DNA from: Mesorhizobium erdmanii USDA 3471 | GTDB lineage: Bacteria; Pseudomonadota; Alphaproteobacteria; Rhizobiales; Rhizobiaceae | DNA: 64,000 bases | Direction: 5' to 3' | NCBI RefSeq assembly: GCF_000472705.1 | Contig: NZ_AXAE01000015.1 | Location: 124,001-188,000, forward strand | In this document: positions 34,184 through 44,831 of the stretch, one piece after another | Layout: every line of letters begins with the position of its first letter | How positions within the stretch are numbered: the stretch's first letter is position 1 | Notes under the pieces: generated by a model | Databases searched by the model: none | Seen by the model: the letters and a program-made list of their open reading frames with translations, nothing else | What the model was told of the DNA's origin: nothing | Translations under genes and position numbers: made by a program

Positions 34184-35718
34184 CAGCCGTGCCCCTCCGC
34201 TCCGGTCATCAGCAGCCCCAATCGCCCGATTGTGGCATCGGCGCTGTCGAGCGTGCCGACGATGCGGCCCTCATACATCACCGCGATGTGGTCGCAGAGC
34301 ACGAGCAGTTCTTCGAGGTCCTCGCCGATGACGATGATGCCGCAGCCCTTGGCGCGCATGTCGAGGAACTTTTCGTGGATGAACCGCGCCGCGCCGATGT
34401 CGAGGCCGCGCGTCGGCTGCGAGACGATCAAAACCTTCGGATCGAAAGCGAGCTCGCGCGCCAGCAGCGCCTTCTGCAGATTGCCGCCCGACAGCGCGCC
34501 GGCGCGCGTCATCGGTCCGGGGCATCTGATATCATAGGCCTTGATCTGCTCTTCCGCGAAGGCGCGGATCGCATCAGGCTTGAGCAGGCCCTTGGCGGAG
34601 AATGCCGCCGTGCCGATGCGCGGCAGCACCATGGAATCGGCGAGCGGCAGGTTGGTGACCAGACCCGTCGTCATGCGGTCTTCCGGGATGCGGCCAAGGC
34701 CGAGCGCCTGCACCTCGCGCGGCGAAAACCGCGACACTTTCTGGCCGGCGATCGTCATCCGGCCGGCGTCGGGTGCGCGCACGCCGGAGATCACTTCGGC
34801 GAGCGCGCGCTGGCCATTGCCCGAAACGCCGGCAATGCCGAGGATCTCGCCGGCGCGAACGGCAAGCGAGACATCGCGCAGCACGGTGCCCGCATGCTTC
34901 GAGGTGGAAATGCCGTCGAGCGTCAGCACAGCAGCACCGGGCGTCGACGGTCCCCTCGCCGGCGGCACGATCTCGTGGCCGCACATCAGCTGCGCCATGG
35001 CGGCCGACGTGGTGTTGGCCGGATCGTCGACGCGCCCGGCGACGCGGCCATGCCGCAGCACCGTGCAGCGATGGGTGAGCGCCCGCACCTCGTTGAGCTT
35101 GTGCGAGATGAAGATGATACCTAGGCCCTGCGCCGCCATCGACCGCAATGCCGAAAACAGCCCGTCGACCTCGCTCGGCGCCAGCACCGCCGTCGGCTCG
35201 TCGAGAATCAGGAGCCTGGCGCCACGAAACAGCGCCTTGACGATTTCGAGCCGCTGCTGCTCGCCGACCGACAGCGTCGAGACCGGCAGGTCTGGATCGA
35301 GCGTCAGCCCGTGCTGGCGGCCGATTTCGGCCAGCCGCGCCAGCCCGCCAGCGCGGTCGATCCGTCCCGATTTGCCCGGGATGCCGATGAGCAGGTTTTC
35401 CAGCACCGTCAGCCTTGGCGCCAGATGAAAATGCTGATGCACCATGCCGATGCCGGCGGCCAGCGCATCGGCCGAACTGATGATCCGCACTGGCCTGCCC
35501 TGGATCAGGATCTCGCCCGCATCCGGCGCATAGGCCCCGAACAGCACGTTCATCAGCGTCGTCTTGCCTGCGCCGTTCTCGCCCAGCAGCCCGAGGATTT
35601 CGCCGGGTGCCACGCTGAGGTCGACAGCCTCGTTCGCCTTGACCGCGCCAAAGCTCTTGGTAATGCCGCGCATTTCGATGAGTGGGGCGGGCGACAAGAG
35701 TGCTCCTTGGATTTGCAT
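34183..35718 (-). CDS. ABC transporter ATP-binding protein, two-domain (NupO/RbsA-like)
   Basis: The product is 511 residues from the ATG at 35716-35718. Longer in-frame starts would draw on the repeat at 35732-35783. The first half has Walker A G-E-N-G-A-G-K-T (46-53), S-V-G-E-Q-Q-R-L-E and L-I-L-D-E-P-T-A-V-L. The second half has the degenerate Walker A typical of the family (G-V-S-G-N-G-Q) and L-S-G-G-N-L-Q-K. It powers the two downstream permeases; the binding protein is upstream at 35930-36961. Confidence 0.93.
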   Translation of the reverse strand: MQIQGALLSPAPLIEMRGITKSFGAVKANEAVDLSVAPGEILGLLGENGAGKTTLMNVLFGAYAPDAGEILIQGRPVRIISSADALAAGIGMVHQHFHLAPRLTVLENLLIGIPGKSGRIDRAGGLARLAEIGRQHGLTLDPDLPVSTLSVGEQQRLEIVKALFRGARLLILDEPTAVLAPSEVDGLFSALRSMAAQGLGIIFISHKLNEVRALTHRCTVLRHGRVAGRVDDPANTTSAAMAQLMCGHEIVPPARGPSTPGAAVLTLDGISTSKHAGTVLRDVSLAVRAGEILGIAGVSGNGQRALAEVISGVRAPDAGRMTIAGQKVSRFSPREVQALGLGRIPEDRMTTGLVTNLPLADSMVLPRIGTAAFSAKGLLKPDAIRAFAEEQIKAYDIRCPGPMTRAGALSGGNLQKALLARELAFDPKVLIVSQPTRGLDIGAARFIHEKFLDMRAKGCGIIVIGEDLEELLVLCDHIAVMYEGRIVGTLDSADATIGRLGLLMTGAEGHG

Positions 35719-35731
35719 CCCGAGGGCAGCG

Positions 35732-35783
35732 CGAGGCCCCCCTCTCTGGCCTGCCGGCCATCTCCCCCTCAAAGGGGGAGATC
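35732..35783. repeat. half copy D of the palindromic repeat
   Basis: This carries the right half of the element in the order GGCCCCCCTCTCTGGCCTGCC then CTCCCCCTCAAAGGGGGAG. It is opposite in orientation to copy E, with 62 bases between. The D-E pair sits in the gap between the BMP binding-protein gene and its ATPase gene. Confidence 0.75.
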
Positions 35784-35845
35784 AGATGTCACGTAGGCTT
35801 TCGCCAATCTTCTACATTGCAGGAAGCGCCAAGATCGAAGCCGCC

Positions 35846-35902
35846 AATCTCCCCCTTGAGGGTCCCTTGAGGGGGAGATGCCCGGCAGGGCAGAGAGGGG
35901 GG
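35846..35902. repeat. half copy E of the palindromic repeat
   Basis: This has AATCTCCCCCTTGAGGG, then CCCTTGAGGGGGAGATG and CCGGCAGGGCAGAGAGGGGGG. The CTTGAGGG core is duplicated. It lies just after the BMP binding-protein stop and can form a strong hairpin with the downstream GC block. It may dampen read-through into the ATPase gene. Confidence 0.75.
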
Positions 35903-35929
35903 CTTGGCGCTAACCTCGAGACGAAGCGC

Positions 35930-36961
35930 TTAATCCGAAACCGGCGTGTTCTCGTCGACATCCACCCGGAAATTGCCTTCCAGAATCTCGGCCTTCTTCT
36001 TCTCGACCAAGTCCTTGACTTCGGCCGGCAGCGTCTTGTCGAACTTGTGGTAGGGCGCCAGGAACGACCCGCCCTTGGCCATGCGCGAGAAGTCGCCATA
36101 GTCCTGCGCCGTGTAGACGCCGGCCTTGACCAGTTTGATCGCCTGTTCGACCGTCGGGTACATGTCCCAGACCGGACCGGTGATCACCGTGTCGGGGCCG
36201 AGACTCGACTGGTCGGACATGTTGGAGATGGCGAACACCTTTTTCTCCACCGCCGCTTCGATGACGCCGAAGCGCTCGGCATAGATGACGTCGACGCCGG
36301 CATCGATCTGGGCGATCGCGGCTTCCTTGGCCTTGGGCGGATCGAAGAAGGAGCCGATGAAGGCGACCTTCTTCTTGATGTTGGGATTGACCTCCTTGGC
36401 GCCGGCGAAGAAGGCGTTGACCAGCCGGTTCACTTCCGGAATGCCCATCGCCGCCACGGCGCCGACCGTGCCCGATTTCGACATCTTGCCGGCGATGATA
36501 CCGGAGAGATAAGCGGGCTCGTGGATCCAGTTGTCGAAGACGCCGAAATTCGGTTCCGCCGGTCCGGCACCCGAACCGAACAGCCAGGCGGTCTTCGGGA
36601 ACTGCTTGGCCGTGCGGCGCGACTCGCGCTCCGCGGCGAAGGCGTCGCCTAGCACCAGCTGGTAGCCGCCCTGCGCATATTCGCGCATGACGCGGCTGAA
36701 GTCGGCGGTCTGCACCTTCTCGGACCATTTGTATTCGATGCCGAGTTCCTTTTCCGCCTTCTGCAGGGCGACATGGATCTGGTTGTCCCACGGCTCCTCG
36801 ATCGGCGTGGCGAAGATCGCCGCCACCTTCAGTTTTTTACCCGCGGCGAACGCCGCACCGGGCAGCATCACCGCCGCAAGGCCAAGGGCGCCCAGCTCCA
36901 GCACATTGCGCCGCGAAAGCCCTTCGCGTGTCGAATGGGATTTGTTCTTCCGGTCTTCCAT
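35930..36961 (-). CDS. BMP family ABC transporter substrate-binding protein
   Basis: The product is 343 residues from the ATG at 36959-36961. The N-terminus S-R-R-N-V-L-E-L-G with a following hydrophobic run (A-L-G-L-A-A-V-M-L-P-G-A-A-F-A) is a twin-arginine-type export signal. The mature part has the BMP fold: E-E-P-W-D-N-Q near residue 55, L-S-G-I-I-A-G-K-M and V-D-V-I-Y-A-E-R. BMP proteins bind nucleosides, purines or related molecules. The operon continues to the ATPase and two permeases. Confidence 0.92.
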   Translation of the reverse strand: MEDRKNKSHSTREGLSRRNVLELGALGLAAVMLPGAAFAAGKKLKVAAIFATPIEEPWDNQIHVALQKAEKELGIEYKWSEKVQTADFSRVMREYAQGGYQLVLGDAFAAERESRRTAKQFPKTAWLFGSGAGPAEPNFGVFDNWIHEPAYLSGIIAGKMSKSGTVGAVAAMGIPEVNRLVNAFFAGAKEVNPNIKKKVAFIGSFFDPPKAKEAAIAQIDAGVDVIYAERFGVIEAAVEKKVFAISNMSDQSSLGPDTVITGPVWDMYPTVEQAIKLVKAGVYTAQDYGDFSRMAKGGSFLAPYHKFDKTLPAEVKDLVEKKKAEILEGNFRVDVDENTPVSD

Positions 36962-37110
36962 CGCGTACCCCTCTGTTTGACAGCCGTGTCGAGCCGGCCG
37001 TTCTAAAAGACAAGGAACTATGGAACGGGTGCGGACTTTTGTCCACATGGTCAAATTTGGCGAGACGCCGAATTCGGCCCTGTTTCTCGCCTGCCAGCCG
37101 GAAGCCGCGG

Positions 37111-38316
<1,206 letters not shown>

Positions 38317-38317
38317 G

Positions 38318-39112
38318 TCAGGCAGCTTTCCCTTTTCCGGCACCCTCGTGCGCCGCCTTGGTGCGGGCCTGCAGGTCGCGCAATGTCTTGAGCTCGAGTT
38401 CGCTTGGCGCCGGCGTTTCGTCAAGCGCCTCGGCGAACTTGACCACCCAGCCACAGCTCTCCTGCACCTGCTGGCGCGTCACGCCAGGATGCAGCGACAC
38501 GACGGTGAATTCCTTGGTTGCCGGGTCCGGCCTCCAGATGGCGAGGTCGGTGATCAGCAGTGTCGGTCCAGCTGTGTCGATGCCCAGCCGCTGGCGATGA
38601 TCGCCGCCTTCGCCATGACCGAAGGAGGTGAAGAAATCGATCTTTTCGACCATGCCGCGCTTCGACTGCGCCATGGTGATGTAGACCTCCTTCGACGAGG
38701 TCGCGATCTCCGGCGCGCCACCGCCACCCGGAAGCCTGGTCTTGGGGTGGAAATAGTCGCCGATGACCGTGGTGTTGATGTTGCCGAACTTGTCGAGCTG
38801 CGCCGCACCGAGGAAACCGATCGAGATGCGGCCGCCCTGCAGCCAGTAGCGGAACATTTCCGGCACCGCGACGGTGGTGACCGCGGTCTCGCACAGTTCG
38901 CCATCGCCGATCGACAGCGGCAGCACGTCGGGAGCCGTGCCGATCGTGCCGCTCTCATAAATCAGGGTGATATCGGGCGCGTGCGTCAGCCGCGCCACGT
39001 TGCAGGCGGCGGAAGGGGCGCCGATGCCGACAAAGCAGACATCGTCATTGCCCAGCGCCCGGCTGGCGGCAATGGTCATCATCTCGTTGGGGGTAAAGCC
39101 GAACTCGCTCAT
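38318..39112 (-). CDS. pcaJ: 3-oxoadipate CoA-transferase beta subunit
   Basis: The product is 264 residues. The catalytic glutamate is at position 53 in I-Y-E-S-G-T-I-G, and the glycine-rich L-P-G-G-G-G-A-P-E-I-A follows near 130. With PcaI it moves CoA from succinyl-CoA to 3-oxoadipate. Its start overlaps the pcaI stop by four bases. An extended tail rich in Lys, Ala and Gly is seen after residue 240. Confidence 0.9.
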   Translation of the reverse strand: MSEFGFTPNEMMTIAASRALGNDDVCFVGIGAPSAACNVARLTHAPDITLIYESGTIGTAPDVLPLSIGDGELCETAVTTVAVPEMFRYWLQGGRISIGFLGAAQLDKFGNINTTVIGDYFHPKTRLPGGGGAPEIATSSKEVYITMAQSKRGMVEKIDFFTSFGHGEGGDHRQRLGIDTAGPTLLITDLAIWRPDPATKEFTVVSLHPGVTRQQVQESCGWVVKFAEALDETPAPSELELKTLRDLQARTKAAHEGAGKGKAA

Positions 39113-39969
39113 GCCGCTTTCCTCAGATGCTCGACCCGGGCCGCGAAATCGTCGGCGCTTTTCTCCAGGACGTTCGCCTGCATCCAGACCTGGAATCTCT
39201 CCCGGTCGGCGGCGATCTCATCCCATTCGAGATAGGCGGCGTTGTCACGCGCATAATAGCCATGCGCATAGGACGGATGCGAGCCGCCTGGCACCACCGA
39301 TATCGCCGCGATCGTCCAGCGCGGCAGCACGGTCAGATTCGGATGGAGATCGTCGAAATTGTCGACCACTTCCTCGACCGTCACCACGGCGCGTTTGGCC
39401 GCCAACACCGCTTCCTTCTGGATGCCGATAATGCCTTCGACCAGCACATTGCCTTTTTTGTCGGCCTTCTGCGCATGGATGAAGGTGACGTCGGGCCGGA
39501 TCGATGGAACCGCCGCCAGCACCTCGCCGGTGAACGGGCAAGAGACCGTCTTGATGTTCGGGTTGACCATCGCAAGGCCGGCACCACGATAGCCGCGAAA
39601 CACCGCGCAGGGCAGGCCGGCCGCGCCCGCCTCATAGGCGTTGGCCATGCCGGCATGGCTGTGCTCCTCGACCTCGATCGACCTGGGAAAACCGTTCTCG
39701 ATGGCGTCGCGGGCGCGCCGCAGCAGGCCGACGCCGGGATTGCCGACATAGGAGAAGACGATCTTCTTCGCCATGCCCATGCCGATCATCTGGTCGTAGA
39801 TCAGGTCCGGCGTCATGCGGATCAGGGTCAGATCGCGAAACCCCTGGCGGATCGCCTCATGCGCGGCGGCGGTCGGGATCAGATGGGTGAAGCCTTCGAA
39901 GGCGACGGCGTCGCCATCGTTCAGATTCTCGGCCACGGCCTGATTGAGCGGCAGGAACTTCACCATCAT
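39109..39969 (-). CDS. pcaI: 3-oxoadipate CoA-transferase alpha subunit
   Basis: The product is 286 residues from ATG-ATG at 39964-39969, with GGAG upstream. The family pattern is D-G-D-A-V-A-F-E-G-F-T near residue 20, P-D-L-I-Y-D-Q-M-I-G near 57 and F-I-H-A-Q-K-A-D near 165. It is the first gene of pcaIJF and is transcribed away from the IclR regulator across the palindrome at 39983-39997. Confidence 0.9.
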   Translation of the reverse strand: MMVKFLPLNQAVAENLNDGDAVAFEGFTHLIPTAAAHEAIRQGFRDLTLIRMTPDLIYDQMIGMGMAKKIVFSYVGNPGVGLLRRARDAIENGFPRSIEVEEHSHAGMANAYEAGAAGLPCAVFRGYRGAGLAMVNPNIKTVSCPFTGEVLAAVPSIRPDVTFIHAQKADKKGNVLVEGIIGIQKEAVLAAKRAVVTVEEVVDNFDDLHPNLTVLPRWTIAAISVVPGGSHPSYAHGYYARDNAAYLEWDEIAADRERFQVWMQANVLEKSADDFAARVEHLRKAA

Positions 39970-39982
39970 CGGGACTCCAAAA

Positions 39983-39997
39983 GTTCGCATTGCGAAC
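39983..39997. promoter_or_regulatory. palindromic operator between pcaI and the IclR regulator
   Basis: GTTCGCA-T-TGCGAAC is a perfect 7-1-7 palindrome, 14 bases before the pcaI start and 77 before the regulator start. GTTCG...CGAAC sites are typical of IclR-family regulators such as PcaR and PcaU. It is the likely binding site for control of both transcripts. Confidence 0.75.
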
Positions 39998-40073
39998 ATA
40001 TGTTTTATATGCGATACTTCTACGGCGCCGAGGCTGTCGAGTCAATCCGGACGGCGCCATCCATGGAGGTTCG

Positions 40074-40844
40074 ATGGACGAAGGGGCCCCTTCCCGTGAC
40101 CATGTCGGCTCGCTCGAGCGCGGCCTTGCCGTCATGGAAATCCTCGCCCGCCACCCCGAGGGCATGACGCTGACCGAAATGGCCGAGGAGGCCGGCCTGA
40201 CCCGCGCCGGCGCGCGCCGCTTTCTGCTGACGCTCGTCGCTACCGGCTACGCCACTCAGGACGCCCGGGTGTTCTCGCTGTCGCCGCGCCTGTTGGCGGT
40301 TGCCCGCACGTGGCTCGGCGGCGGCTCGCTGTGGAGCTTCGCCGCGCCGATCATGCGCGCCGTGGCAACGCAGCTGAACGAGGCCTGTTCTGCCGCGATC
40401 CTGTCAGGCCACGATGTCGTCTACGTCGCCCGCATTCCCGGCCGGCGCATCCTCAGTGTATCGCTCGACGTCGGCACCAGGCTGCCGGCCTATTGCACCT
40501 CGATGGGGCGCATGCTGCTCGCCAACCTGACGCCGGAGGAACTCGACAAATTCCTGCACCAGGCGACCATCGAGAAGCGGACGCCGAAGACGATCACCGA
40601 CGCCAGGCTGTTGGCCGGTGCCATCGGCAAGGCGAAGGTGGACGGCTTTGCCATCGTCGACGAGGAACTGGAACTCGGCTTGCGCTCCATCGCGGTGCCG
40701 ATCCGCGACCGCTCGGGAAGCACGGTCGCGGCCATCAATGTCTCGACCCAGTCGGCGCGATTTGCGGTTGCGGAGATGGAACGCGAAATCCTGCCGGCGC
40801 TGCTTGAGGCCAGGCAGCGGATCGAGGATTTCTTCGTGGTTTAG
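40074..40844 (+). CDS. pcaR: IclR family regulator of the beta-ketoadipate genes
   Basis: The product is 256 residues from the ATG at 40074, after GGAGG. The N-terminal winged helix includes T-L-T-E-M-A-E-E-A-G-L-T-R-A-G-A-R-R-F-L. The IclR effector domain has P-A-Y-C-T-S-M-G-R-M-L-L-A near residue 140 and I-A-V-P-I-R-D-R near 205. The nearest family members are the PcaR/PobR group, and the divergent pcaIJF neighbour supports that. The effector is probably beta-ketoadipate. Confidence 0.87.
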   Translation: MDEGAPSRDHVGSLERGLAVMEILARHPEGMTLTEMAEEAGLTRAGARRFLLTLVATGYATQDARVFSLSPRLLAVARTWLGGGSLWSFAAPIMRAVATQLNEACSAAILSGHDVVYVARIPGRRILSVSLDVGTRLPAYCTSMGRMLLANLTPEELDKFLHQATIEKRTPKTITDARLLAGAIGKAKVDGFAIVDEELELGLRSIAVPIRDRSGSTVAAINVSTQSARFAVAEMEREILPALLEARQRIEDFFVV

Positions 40845-40860
40845 GCCGCGCCCAGCTCTC

Positions 40861-42159
40861 TCAATGCTTGATCCGATCCCGCATCGCGTACCACAGCATG
40901 CCCAGCACATAGAGCGGGCCGCGCAGTGCCGTGCCGCCCGGGAACGGCATCGGCGTCAGCGTCGAGAACAGATCGAGCCTCGAGGCATCGCCGGTGATCG
41001 CTTCGGCCAACAGCTTGCCCGACAGCGTCGACAGGATGACGCCCTTGCCGGAATAGCCATGCGCGAAATAGACCTCGCCATAGTGGCCGACATGCGGCAG
41101 CCTCGATGTCGTCACCGACACCAGCCCGCCCCAGGCATGATCGATGCGGCAACCCTTGAGCTGCGGGAACGTCGCTTCCATATGCGGCCGCACGAAGCCG
41201 GCAATGTCGGCCGGCGGCGATGGCGTGTAACGCTCGCCGCCGCCGAACAGCAGCCGGCCATCCGCCGACATGCGGTAATAGTTGACGACGAAGCGCGTGT
41301 CGGACACCGCGACATTGGCCGGGATGACATTGCGCTTGCCCTCCAGCGGCTCGGTGGCGACGATGTAGTTGCCGACCGGCATGATGCGGCTATTGACGCG
41401 CGGCTCCAGCCCATTGAGCAACGCGTCGCCCGCCAGCACGACATGCTTGGCCCTGACCGAACCCTTCGCTGTCGAGACCCGGATCGAAGGCTCGCGCTCC
41501 AGTTTCACCGCCACTGAATTTTCGTGGATGGTGACGCCGGCAGCCACTGCCGCGCGGGCAAGACCGAGCGTGTAGTTCAGCGGGTGCATATGGCCGCCAA
41601 GCGGCTCATACATCGCACCGTGATAGGGCGTGTCGACCTTGGCGCGTGCGGCCGTCGCCGAGAGGATCTCGACGTCGCGGAATTTCATCACGCTGTCGAG
41701 GCACTTTGCCTCCCCTTCCAGATCCTTGAGATCGGAGCCGTTGACCGCACCGACCAGATGACCGGTGAGCCTGAGATCGCAATCGATGGCGTGGCGCTCG
41801 ATGATGTCGAGCACCAGGCCGCGCGCCTCGAAGGCGAGGTCGAACAGCACCTTGGCCCCTTCCGGGCCGTAGAGCTTGACCAGCCCCTTGGCGCCCTTGC
41901 GCAGGCCCGGGATCATCTGGCCGCCATTGCGGCCCGACGCCCCCCAGCCGATCTTGCCGCCTTCGAGCAGCACCACCTTCAGGCCGCGCTCGGCGGCATG
42001 AAGGGCGGCGGACAGGCCGGTGCAGCCGCCGCCGACGACCACCAAATCGGCCTCGACGTTGCCGGCAAGCGCCGGATGGTCCGGCGCCGGATTGGCGGTG
42101 GCGACGTAGTAGGATTTGCCGATATCGAGACCGGAATTGAAACCCGTCGAAGATGCCAT
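40861..42159 (-). CDS. FAD-dependent amine oxidase (PuuB-like)
   Basis: The product is 432 residues from the ATG at 42157-42159. It has the FAD-binding V-V-V-G-G-G-C-T-G-L-S-A-A (40-52), W-G-A-S-G-R-N-G-G-Q near 80 and a DAO-fold C-terminal half. The best functional match is gamma-glutamylputrescine oxidase, which converts the gamma-glutamylated amine to the aldehyde. It follows the glutamine-synthetase-like gene by two bases. The 3' end lies 16 bases beyond the pcaR stop on the opposite strand. Confidence 0.88.
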   Translation of the reverse strand: MASSTGFNSGLDIGKSYYVATANPAPDHPALAGNVEADLVVVGGGCTGLSAALHAAERGLKVVLLEGGKIGWGASGRNGGQMIPGLRKGAKGLVKLYGPEGAKVLFDLAFEARGLVLDIIERHAIDCDLRLTGHLVGAVNGSDLKDLEGEAKCLDSVMKFRDVEILSATAARAKVDTPYHGAMYEPLGGHMHPLNYTLGLARAAVAAGVTIHENSVAVKLEREPSIRVSTAKGSVRAKHVVLAGDALLNGLEPRVNSRIMPVGNYIVATEPLEGKRNVIPANVAVSDTRFVVNYYRMSADGRLLFGGGERYTPSPPADIAGFVRPHMEATFPQLKGCRIDHAWGGLVSVTTSRLPHVGHYGEVYFAHGYSGKGVILSTLSGKLLAEAITGDASRLDLFSTLTPMPFPGGTALRGPLYVLGMLWYAMRDRIKH

Positions 42160-42161
42160 GA

Positions 42162-43541
42162 TCACACCTTCAGCAGCAAATGGTCGCGTTCCCAACTCGT
42201 CACCACGCTCTGGAACAGGTCGAGCTCCACACTCTTGACGCGCAGATAGGTCTGAAAGAAATCCTCGCCGAGGAGTTTGCGCACCGGGTCGCAAGCCTCG
42301 AAACGATCGAGTGCCTCCTCCATGGTCTTCGGCAGCGTGCTCTTGATCTTGTAGGCATTGCCGGACGCCTCGGCCGAGCGCGCCAGCTTCTGCTCGACGC
42401 CGAGATAGCCGGCGAGCAGTGAACCCGCGATCGCCAGATAGGGGTTCGAATCGGCGCCCGGCAAGCGGTTCTCCACCCGACGCGCCGCGCGGCCACCGGC
42501 CGGCACGCGCAGGCCGCAGGAGCGGTTGTCATGCGACCATTCGATGTTGGCCGGCGCGCTGTGGTTCGGCCTGATGCGGCGGAACGAATTCACGTTGGGC
42601 GCGAACAGCGGCATGATCTCGGGCACGTATTTCTGCAGGCCGCCGATGAAGTGGCCGAACATCTCGGTGTCGGCGTCATCAGCGCTGGCAAACAGCGCAT
42701 TGCCGCCTTCATCGACGACGGACATGTGCAGGTGCATCGAACTGCCGGCCTGGGCGGCGATCGGCTTGGCCATGAAGGTAGCGTGCATGCCGCATTGCTG
42801 CGCCGCCTGGCGGGTCAGCCGCTTGAACAGAAGCACCTGGTCGGCCAGCGGCAGCGCCTCGCCATGCAGGAGATTGATCTCCAGCTGTCCCGGTCCGGAT
42901 TCATGGATCAGCGTATCGAGCGGCAGCCCAGCCGCCGCCGCATAATCATAGATGCGCCGGATCACTGGTTCGTATTCCTCGAGCGCAACCATGTCATAGG
43001 GGTGCTGCGAGCCCTCGGCACGGCCATTGGCGCTGACCGGCGCAGTCAATGGCTTGTCCGGATCGGGATTGGGCGCGGTTAGGTAGAACTCCACCTCGGG
43101 CGCCACCACCGCCCGCCAGCCGCGCTGGCGGTAGAGATCGAGCACGGCGCGCAGCACGTGGCGCGGCGAGGCCATCCATGGCCTGCCGTCCATGTGGAAA
43201 GCGTCGGCGAAGACATAGGCCTTGCCGGCGCCCGCACCCGGCGCCAGGCACAACGTCGAGACGTCAGGCACCATGCGCATGTCCGGGTCCGAATAGGCAA
43301 AACCCTCGTCGATGGAGCCGGAATAGCGGCCGTCGATACTGACCAGGAAAGCGCTGCTCGGCAGATAGAGCGCACGGTCTTCCAGCGCCTTGAGGAATTT
43401 GGCGGTCGGGAGTGCCTTGCCACGCAGCACGCCGTTCATGTCCGGCACCAGGCATTCGACTTCCGTGGTGCCGTGCTGGGCCAGCCAGGCCTTGGGATCG
43501 TTGGTGATTGTATTCGTGTTCTTATCGAGCATTTCGTTCAA
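42162..43541 (-). CDS. glutamine synthetase family protein (gamma-glutamylpolyamine synthetase-like)
   Basis: The product is 459 residues. The catalytic fold of GS is intact: A-P-E-V-E-F-Y-L near residue 150, S-G-P-G-Q-L-E-I-N-L near 215 and the N-H-S-A-P-A-N-I-E-W-S region near 325. The PuuA branch, which joins glutamate to an amine such as putrescine, is favoured over true GlnA by the neighbouring FAD oxidase and polyamine transporter. Its start overlaps the glycosyltransferase stop by four bases. Confidence 0.86.
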   Translation of the reverse strand: MNEMLDKNTNTITNDPKAWLAQHGTTEVECLVPDMNGVLRGKALPTAKFLKALEDRALYLPSSAFLVSIDGRYSGSIDEGFAYSDPDMRMVPDVSTLCLAPGAGAGKAYVFADAFHMDGRPWMASPRHVLRAVLDLYRQRGWRAVVAPEVEFYLTAPNPDPDKPLTAPVSANGRAEGSQHPYDMVALEEYEPVIRRIYDYAAAAGLPLDTLIHESGPGQLEINLLHGEALPLADQVLLFKRLTRQAAQQCGMHATFMAKPIAAQAGSSMHLHMSVVDEGGNALFASADDADTEMFGHFIGGLQKYVPEIMPLFAPNVNSFRRIRPNHSAPANIEWSHDNRSCGLRVPAGGRAARRVENRLPGADSNPYLAIAGSLLAGYLGVEQKLARSAEASGNAYKIKSTLPKTMEEALDRFEACDPVRKLLGEDFFQTYLRVKSVELDLFQSVVTSWERDHLLLKV

Positions 43542-44821
43542 GTCCGTATCAGAGAGAGTATGGCTTGCGCGGCCATTTCCGTTCCCGGGTTCAGCGCCAT
43601 ATGGGCTGCATTATCCTTGAGACGGGCGCGCATGGCGTCGTCGGCCAGCAGGCCGAGAATGGCTCTCTCCAATACTCCTTCGGTCCAGCCGTCACGGCCG
43701 ATATGGTCGCCGGTGCCGGTCTCTTCGGCACGGCGCGCATTGTCGTGGCCATCCCAGCAATAGGGCATGATCAGCGACGGCACGCCAAAGCGCAGCGCTT
43801 CGCAAAAGCTGTTGTTGCCGCCGTGATGAATGAACAGGTCCGACTTCGCCACCACCGAGGGCTGCGGGAACCAGGCGTCGAGATAGACATTGTCCGGCAC
43901 CGCGCGATAGGCGTCGCGCAGGCCGCCGACATTGACGATGAAACGCGCCGGCAGCCTGTCGAAGACGGCGAGCATGCGCTCGATCAGGCCGACATCCATG
44001 GCGCCGAGACTGCCGAAACTGACATAGACCAGCGGCCCGACATTGCGCGGAAACACCGGCACCTCGAACGGTCCTTCCGAGCGCACGCAACCTTCGAGAT
44101 AGACGAAGCGCTCAGGATCGAGCGGCTTGGCCCGCTCGCGCCGCACGATGGCCGGCGTCAGTAGCAGATTGAGGTCGGGCGAGCTTTCCAGGAACACGCC
44201 CTTGGGCAACGGCGCCAGGCCACAATCCGCGCGAAAACGGTTGAAGCGGTCATGCGCCGGCGCCGACGCCGAGAGATAGCGCGCCTCGAACGCGGCGCGC
44301 TGCGGGTCGTCGGCGCCCAGCCCCGACAGATAGGGCGGCACTCGCGCGTCCGGCAACTCCGTCTCGGCGCAGGAGACGACGCGCACCCACGGGCAGCCGG
44401 CGGCCGATATCGCCGGGAACATGATGACATTGTCGAGCACCACCGCGTCCGGCTTTAGCCGCGCCAGCAACTGGCGCAGCGGCGCCTCGGCATTGACCGC
44501 AGTATCGACGATCGCCTGCCAGGTCGGCGCGACATAGGTCTCGAGCTGGTCGATCGGGCTCAGCCGGAAATGTGGCAGGTGCCGGCGCACGAAGGCCTGC
44601 CAGTAGCTCTGGCGCTCGCTGTCGCTCAGCGGCTCGTCGGTCGGCAGCTGGTATTCCTGGAAACCATAGTCGGCAAAGACGCCGGAGAAGCCGGCATGGC
44701 AGATGAAGACCGGCCGGGCGCCCTTGGCACGCAGCGCCTGCGCGATGCCGACGCAATTCAATGCGGCGCCGAAGCTGGCTTCGGGAAACAGCGCGATGGT
44801 CGGGCTGGCTTTACGCGTCAA
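43538..44821 (-). CDS. UGT-like glycosyltransferase, paralogue 1
   Basis: The product is 427 residues of GT-B type. The N-terminus I-A-L-F-P-E-A-S-F-G-A-A-L-N and the C-terminal sugar-nucleotide site F-I-H-H-G-G-N-N-S-F-C-E-A-L-R-F-G-V-P with D-G-H-D-N-A-R-R recall UDP-glycosyltransferases (GT1/MGT group). A paralogue is encoded at 49898-51172. It lies between the GntR gene (10 bases) and the GS-like gene (overlap), so it is part of the same operon. The sugar and acceptor are unknown. Confidence 0.82.
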   Translation of the reverse strand: MTRKASPTIALFPEASFGAALNCVGIAQALRAKGARPVFICHAGFSGVFADYGFQEYQLPTDEPLSDSERQSYWQAFVRRHLPHFRLSPIDQLETYVAPTWQAIVDTAVNAEAPLRQLLARLKPDAVVLDNVIMFPAISAAGCPWVRVVSCAETELPDARVPPYLSGLGADDPQRAAFEARYLSASAPAHDRFNRFRADCGLAPLPKGVFLESSPDLNLLLTPAIVRRERAKPLDPERFVYLEGCVRSEGPFEVPVFPRNVGPLVYVSFGSLGAMDVGLIERMLAVFDRLPARFIVNVGGLRDAYRAVPDNVYLDAWFPQPSVVAKSDLFIHHGGNNSFCEALRFGVPSLIMPYCWDGHDNARRAEETGTGDHIGRDGWTEGVLERAILGLLADDAMRARLKDNAAHMALNPGTEMAAQAILSLIRT

Positions 44822-44831
44822 TTAATCCTCG

